Source: Chloromonas sp. AAM2 (Eukaryota; Chlorophyta; Chlorophyceae; Chlamydomonadales; Chlamydomonadaceae). From it: DNA of 64,000 bases. Location of the stretch: assembly GCA_004335635.1 (NCBI GenBank), contig QAXH01006577.1, forward strand, positions 1 through 64,000, given 5' to 3'. The notes beneath the pieces are model-generated. The model worked only from the letters and a program-made list of their open reading frames with translations, searched no databases and was not told the DNA's origin. Below, piece by piece: positions 58,793 through 64,000 of this stretch. The stretch's first letter is position 1; each line of letters starts with the position of its first letter. The position numbers and the translations under genes were made by a program.

Positions 58793-59012
58793 CCAAAAAA
58801 AAGAAGTTTGCCAGTTGTGGGACAGATTGACGGGTTCATGTACACCAGCAACGGGCCTTAGTGGGGCACTGGACACTGACTCAACACCGCCTTTACACAC
58901 ACATCACCACATTGGTTCCAGCGGTGTCCACAAGGATTGTCCCAGGATTGCGGTGGGTTCCAGTGCAGGACACACAAATTGTCCCAGAACTGGCAAACTT
59001 CTTTTTTTTTGG
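58793..59012. mobile_element. Complete inverted-repeat element, 220 bp, in the 3' flank of the GT32 gene
   Basis: Left: CC, eight A, GAAGTTTGCCAGTTGTGGGACA. Right: TGTCCCAGAACTGGCAAACTTC, a T run, GG. The terminal repeats are 30-odd bases with about one mismatch. It starts 15 bases after the stop codon at 58775-58777. No clear target duplication. It holds GATTGTCCCAGGATTG and related core fragments inside (about 58936). Confidence 0.65.
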
Positions 59013-59817
59013 ACGAATCACTGTTTGAAGCCTCGAGGATTGTCAGTATTGTCACAGAATAAGTACTGATGGGCCAAAACGAACTGTCCTAAACTTGGTG
59101 ATCGATTGGATCCAACTGTGCTCGTGCGATTGCATTATAACATGTACTCATGTTCCTTTGGCGATACAGAACGGATGACACGGCTGCTGGTTGGAGTCAG
59201 TGACTCAAGAAAGAAGATGAGCAGGTTGAAGCAGGATGTTGCACTTCCGACCCCTGGAAGCATGTACATTGAATGGGCTGCATTGCGCCTCTCATGAAAT
59301 GCTGTTTGGCCGTTCATATTTCTGAACTCGCAAGAGGCGTGCAGGCTCTGCTCATGCGTGCGGCTGGTCATAAGGACCATTTTTTTGTGTAAATACGTCA
59401 CAAAAGGTTTTTCACAAACAGGTTGTCCTTCATCAACAGAGGCTGACCTGGCAGTGTAGGTGTGAGGTGTGAGGCATGTCTGTTGCCTCCACCCGTGTAG
59501 ATAGCCTCTGCCTGTGAGAGTGTGCACTGTCCCTGCCTGTCAGGCTGGGCTTGAAGAGCTGCGAACAAGACACCTGTGCTGCTTTGTTGTTGTTTCTTTG
59601 GGCCAGTTGCTAGGCCCAACGTGCAACAGCCACATTTACACGTGACCCGCAACAACATTCCCGTAATCCCCAGTGGTTACTGGCCGAAATGTCAGTCACG
59701 CCCGAGTAGCCGATCGTGGATGGCAATGAGCACTCAAAATTGATCTCCGGTCACAGTCCACCAGCAAAACCCAGCGCACCTTCCATGTAGTTTCCGTAAC
59801 GCGGTCCTGCGGATCAG
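59013..59817. other. Intergenic, nothing recognised
   Basis: No exon or repeat is supportable. The end of the stretch should contain the GT49 promoter; no motif stands out. Confidence 0.45.
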
Positions 59818-62626
59818 ATGACGGCGAGCCCTGCGGTGGCGCTGTTGTCAGCGCTGCTTCTATGTCTGTGCTACCCGCCCATCCTTGCCAGCGACACATC
59901 CTTCGACCCTGAGCAACTGAAAGCGTGCTACAGGCAGCCCCCAGATGCTGTCACCACGCTTTCCTTTGATGAGTACATGGCAGGTCTGCCTTCCAGGTAA
60001 CGAGAGTGCTGGGTGTTGTGTAGTCAGTGGTCTGCCGAAAATCTGGGCGCGAGGTTACAGGACTGATCCGTTGATGGCCATGCATGCATGTAAAGCCTGC
60101 CTGCATCGTTTTGAATGCAGGCTGCATTTGCACTCAGTCTTGGAAGTCACACCTGCACAGGATGTGGGCACGAGCGAGTCCATTCTGACTGTTGTGACGG
60201 CCCTGAATGCCGCCCGCCTGGATTCCCTTGTTGCCCAGTGCCATTCTTGGCCTGGCCAAGCGGTGGCAGCCTTGTATGCTCCTATCGTGCGCCCAGCCGG
60301 TGCAAATGCTGATCCAGCACTCAGTGACAGGGAGGCTAGAGGGTTGGACAAGCTTCAAGACCAGGCTCGCGGCACTATTACAGAGTGGGTGACAGTTTTC
60401 AACCAGCCAGTGTCAAGTCCAAGAAACACTGTCTGCAAGGCACTTGCATAATCACAACTAATGCCAACTATGAGCTAGGCATCAAGCAAACCCAAAAGTG
60501 TGATCCTGAGGCATTTGCATGGTGAATTCCCAATGGCACTGCACGTTCGCTGCAAGGCATCCGCCTGCTGATGTCCTGCTTCAGAACAGCAGCAAACCCT
60601 GCGTACTGCACATGCCACTGACCTCGCTCCTGCCATGCCGTCTTGCAGGGCTCAGGGCAGTGCCGGGTCTTGCAGGCTGCGTGTCCTGCTGCTGTATGAG
60701 TTTGTTGACAGCGACTTCCTTGCAGCCCTTATCCCCATCAATGCACTCCGCAATGTAGCACTGCTGGGTGCCACAACCCCCTTAGTGGCCATGATAGATG
60801 TAGACCTGCTTATCAGCAGCAATCTTGGCCAGCAGCTGGTCACCGGCGACGCACAACTCAAAGAAAGCAGGTACGTATTGCAAAGAAAACAGCATCACAG
60901 GTGCATCACGTCATAACCACAGCAGATGGCCAGATACACGCATTTGTCTGAGGATTAGTCAGAAACTGCGTCATAGTAATAAGCTGGAGTTGCTGCAACG
61001 TTGTCACAACCACAGCGGGCAAATACTGTGTGCCAGTTCTGTCAGAGGTTTGGTCAGAGGAGCACCATGTAACAGGTGTGACTGCTGTTCTTGGTTCTGC
61101 AAGACGTGTCTTTGGCTTTGATGTGCTAGCCAGATGGCGCATCTGTCGGTGTGTTGGTGGAAGCAGCGACGGGAAGAGATACGATTGATGCTTATTCATT
61201 CTGCAAGGTGTGTCATGAGAGGTGCTGTAAGACAGGTAATGTTCTTGGTTCTGCCAGCAGGAGCGAGCAGGTGCTGCGCAAGTGTCAGAAGGAGCGTGCA
61301 GCGCTCATCCTGCCAGCGTTCCAGACCCCCAAGAACCGCAGTAACAATGGGTACCCACAGGGTGAGGAGCTACAGCGAAGCATTGAGCTGGTGCAGCAGC
61401 TAGCCAAAGGTGAGCCCTGCCAACATGCAAGGATACGAACCACATTCAAAGGCGCGCCGGCCTCTTGCCAACACACGCATTAACACTTGTTGCCACAGGC
61501 TCATTGGTCTCCAGGCGATTACGTGCAAGCACCTAACTCATGTGTCATGTCAATTAATCGCACAAGTTCATCCATAAAGCCAATAATTCAGGGCTGAACC
61601 CACATGACAGATTCGTGATACCAGTCGTTGAGAATTTATAAATCTGTTCCATTTGTGTTCAGTCAGCATTGGCAGTTTGTCACCGTGTTGGTTACGCATC
61701 CTGGGTTGCACGTGCACATTGCTGCAGGAAACAAAACAGCGGTACAGCGGGCAGTGAGAAGTCGAGAGTTGATCAAGTTTGCCAGCCAGCAGTTTTCCAT
61801 CGGCCATCGTCGGACAGACTTTCCACGCTGGTTTGAGACAACGGTGTGGTACCCAGTTGACTTCATAGCCCAGTTTGAGCCTTGGTACATCGTTGACCGA
61901 TTGCACACACCGTTCTACGATGTCAACTTCCGAGGCTATGGCCGCAATAAGCAACAACAGGTAGGGGTCAGTACGTTCTACGCCCTTGCTTTACAGTTGT
62001 TGAACACTTGGAAATATGTTTCAGATGCTGCACAGCCTTGTCAGCTCACCACGTGCTTCATTTGCATTTTGTTTCGCCAGGTTCCATTGCCTTTGTCTTT
62101 GTCGGCATGTGCAGAATTGACTTCAAAAGCACAGTTGTGGCGTGCATGCTGTGATGTGTGCGTGTTGCACTTCGTTGACATGCAGGCGGCCCATGCCAGC
62201 TCGGTAGGCATGGAGTTCTGGGTGCACCCAGATGCCTTTCTGATTCACATGCCGCATGACAAGTCGGAGGCTCAGAAGGATCATGATGCGACATGGGTCA
62301 ACCACAAAGCACGGCAGGCAGCCAGAGCCAGCGCAGGGATACGCCCAGGCAAAAAGGCTTCAAATGACAGGGCTGGTCGGCTGCTTAAACAGGCTGTCCA
62401 AGGCCATGGAGAGGCAGGCGTGCAAGAGGCGGAGTCACAAGGCATGCCTCAAGGCCTACAGCATGTGCGTAGAGTAGACAAGCTCTTCAGGCAGTTCGTG
62501 AGGCAGATGCCAGTGCAGGCATACCAGACGTTGTTAGACCCTGCAGCTCTAGCTTGCCTGGGGAAGTTGCCATGGTGGCGGGGCAGCAGTGTCCCTAAGT
62601 GGTCAACAGTGGAGAAAAATCAGTGA
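59818..62626 (+). CDS. GT49 glycosyltransferase (LARGE/B4GAT1-like)
   Basis: Six exons: 59818-59996, 60121-60384, 60649-60870, 61261-61409, 61728-61960, 62186-62626 (TGA), 495 residues with consistent phases. Residues 1 to about 24 are a signal peptide or anchor (AVALLSALLLCLCYPPILAS). The GT49 domain follows: SILTVVTALNAARLDSLVAQ, CRLRVLLLYEF, the INALRNVALLGA block, the metal-binding DxD in MIDVDLL (D198, D200), RAALILPAFQTPKNR, the IGHRRTDFPRWFETTVWYPV region, FEPWYIVDR, FRGYGRNK and the characteristic LIHMPH (H370-H373). In animals LARGE and B4GAT1 add glucuronic acid or xylose-glucuronic acid units in the Golgi; the substrate in an alga is unknown. Exon 3 could start at 60677 instead, dropping nine residues. 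It follows the GT32 gene in the same direction. Confidence 0.88.
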
Positions 62627-64000
62627 CCGGTCTAAAAGCGCATTGTCATGAAAAGCCGATCGTGTGCATTCTTGGTATTGGCGAAGAACATGCGGAGACA
62701 TGCAGAGTCTGTAGGCTGGTGCACGCGCAAGCGACAAGGTTCAGTTGCCTCTCATGGAACGCCTGAGGCCTGGCCATGGTGCCCCTCAAGGGCGATCCTG
62801 CTGCAGTTGAACGCAGATGGGATGGTCTAAACACCATCCCTCAAGGAAACAGGGCTGAGGTACGCTCGGGGGGCCAGGGGGGCAAGTCTCTCCTGGGGGC
62901 CGGCAGTCGGCTGAATGCATCTCAGAGACAGGCTCAGTGCGCGGCATTGTAAGGTACAGCAAGGGGTGCACAAAGAGAGCAGCTGATGATGCCTTGTGTG
63001 GCGGGCGTCAGGTAGTCGCAAACAGTCAGTGTCAGAGCGATCATCAGCTCAGGTGACCCATCTTGTTGACCTTCAGAAGCTCTGGGCTACAACGCCTGTT
63101 TGTACAGGCACCATACTAACAAGGTGCTTCCTACTGTGCCACAACAGATGCCACATGAAACCATGAGTGACCTTGTGACATTGACCCTTACAAGCCAACC
63201 TTACGTGACCCGCTTCTGGTGTGCCCTGCCCTAGCCTGAGCAAGGTGTACATTGGTGGCTGGGCAGTAGTGACTGCGTGATGTGTGTCCTTGGTCAGGAT
63301 TTCGGCCAGCACATGCCCATGAACCCAACAGCTTCAGCTTGCGCCTTAGTATTGCGCCTTGTGCCCAGCCACTGGCCTTGGCTTTTGCCACCTTGCTTTT
63401 TCTGAGTATGGTATACAGCTATTCTGCCTGCACTCTGTGTGCAATCCCCACGGAAGACCATGCATGCAATGAACTAAGCCGAATCGCTGTACAGGAGGAA
63501 CAGGCAAGGTGTGCGTATTCGCTTTTGCACGTTGCGAAACGGGTACCCCAAGGTGCGTAATCACCCATTTGTAACCATTTGTCGGTCAGTTTGGCTTAGT
63601 CTTTTGCGCCCCGCACTAACAGGCTGACAGCTACAGCCTTCGGACCCTTGCACCACTGGTTGCAGGGTCAGTCGCTGTTTCAGATCAAGGCGATTGGCAC
63701 TTCTTCGACATCTGGTGAGCGCTTGTGGGGACCTGGCCATCGTGGCGTTACTATGGCATCATGCATGCGCTCGTCAGGAGACTGCTACAGGAGGGAGTCT
63801 TTGGCGCCAGGCGCAGATCCCACAGAACATTTTACCAGGGCCAGCTTGGGCTCCGCCCTGCTGGTTAGGAGAGCAGCTGGATAGGAGAGCAGCTGCTGTA
63901 TCAGGAACTGAAGCTGACACAAATGCTCGGAGGGGGATACTTTGCGACATGGAAGGAGGGCGGGAGCATGGCGCGTCGGAAGCTGCTTTTGCTTGCGAGC
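62627..64000. other. End of window, no secure gene
   Basis: Plus-strand fragments near 63666-63716 (ending at a GTGAGC donor) and 63894-64000 (after GAGCAG, reading LLYQELKLTQMLGGGYFATW) could be exons of a gene that continues beyond the window; the latter faintly resembles a kinase glycine-rich loop. Neither can be confirmed here. Confidence 0.35.

Noticed and set aside
63894..64000. Possible kinase glycine-rich loop (LTQMLGGGYFATW)
   Set aside because: The match is short, lacks the following Val and Lys motifs before the window ends, and the upstream exon is uncertain.
1..64000. tRNA or rRNA genes
   Set aside because: I looked for T-loop (GGTTCGAATCC-like) and A/B box patterns and for conserved rRNA cores and saw none. 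A covariance-model scan would be decisive.

Overview
The window is nuclear DNA of a eukaryote, most likely a green alga (Chlorophyta; I cannot place it more finely). Almost every gene is split by short GT-AG introns, usually about 80 to 700 bases. The gene set fits a chlorophyte: a plant-type GATA zinc finger, an expansin-like secreted protein, a DUF21/CBS (CNNM-type) transporter, IST1, an intraflagellar transport subunit, mitochondrial EF-Ts, deoxyhypusine hydroxylase and two Golgi-type glycosyltransferases. I built the exon models by joining exons whose splice sites and phases agree and whose protein matches the family. None is confirmed by transcripts.

Layout. 1-10 kb: the end of one gene, an uncharacterised 333-residue protein and an expansin-like gene, separated by repeat-rich intergenic DNA. 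10-20 kb: a CNNM-type transporter, a small minus-strand gene, and divergent from it IFT38/CLUAP1, whose exon 5 ends inside a 53-base tandem repeat. 20-28 kb: a 0.77-kb inverted-repeat element and several small genes I do not recognise. 28-35.5 kb: IST1 (nine exons, all introns phase 0) and a GATA factor. 35.5-39.2 kb: a long stretch with no gene I can support. 39.2-46.5 kb: mitochondrial EF-Ts and deoxyhypusine hydroxylase, head to head with 271 bases between start codons. 48.5-50.2 kb: an intronless gene with a C-terminal membrane segment. 52-62.6 kb: a GT32 glycosyltransferase apparently fused to a METTL24-like methyltransferase domain, followed by a LARGE-type GT49 glycosyltransferase on the same strand. 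The last 1.4 kb has no secure gene.

Repeats. The most consistent unexplained signal is a family of dispersed sequences whose ends carry A/T-rich inverted repeats with the core AAGTTTGCCAGTTCTGGGAC. At least nine ends or whole copies occur here, and one full copy starts 15 bases after the stop codon of the GT32-methyltransferase gene. Minisatellites of 53, 61, 37 and 23 bases lie in introns; the 53-base one carries a copy of a splice donor in every unit. Three runs of N mark assembly gaps, two of them inside minisatellites.
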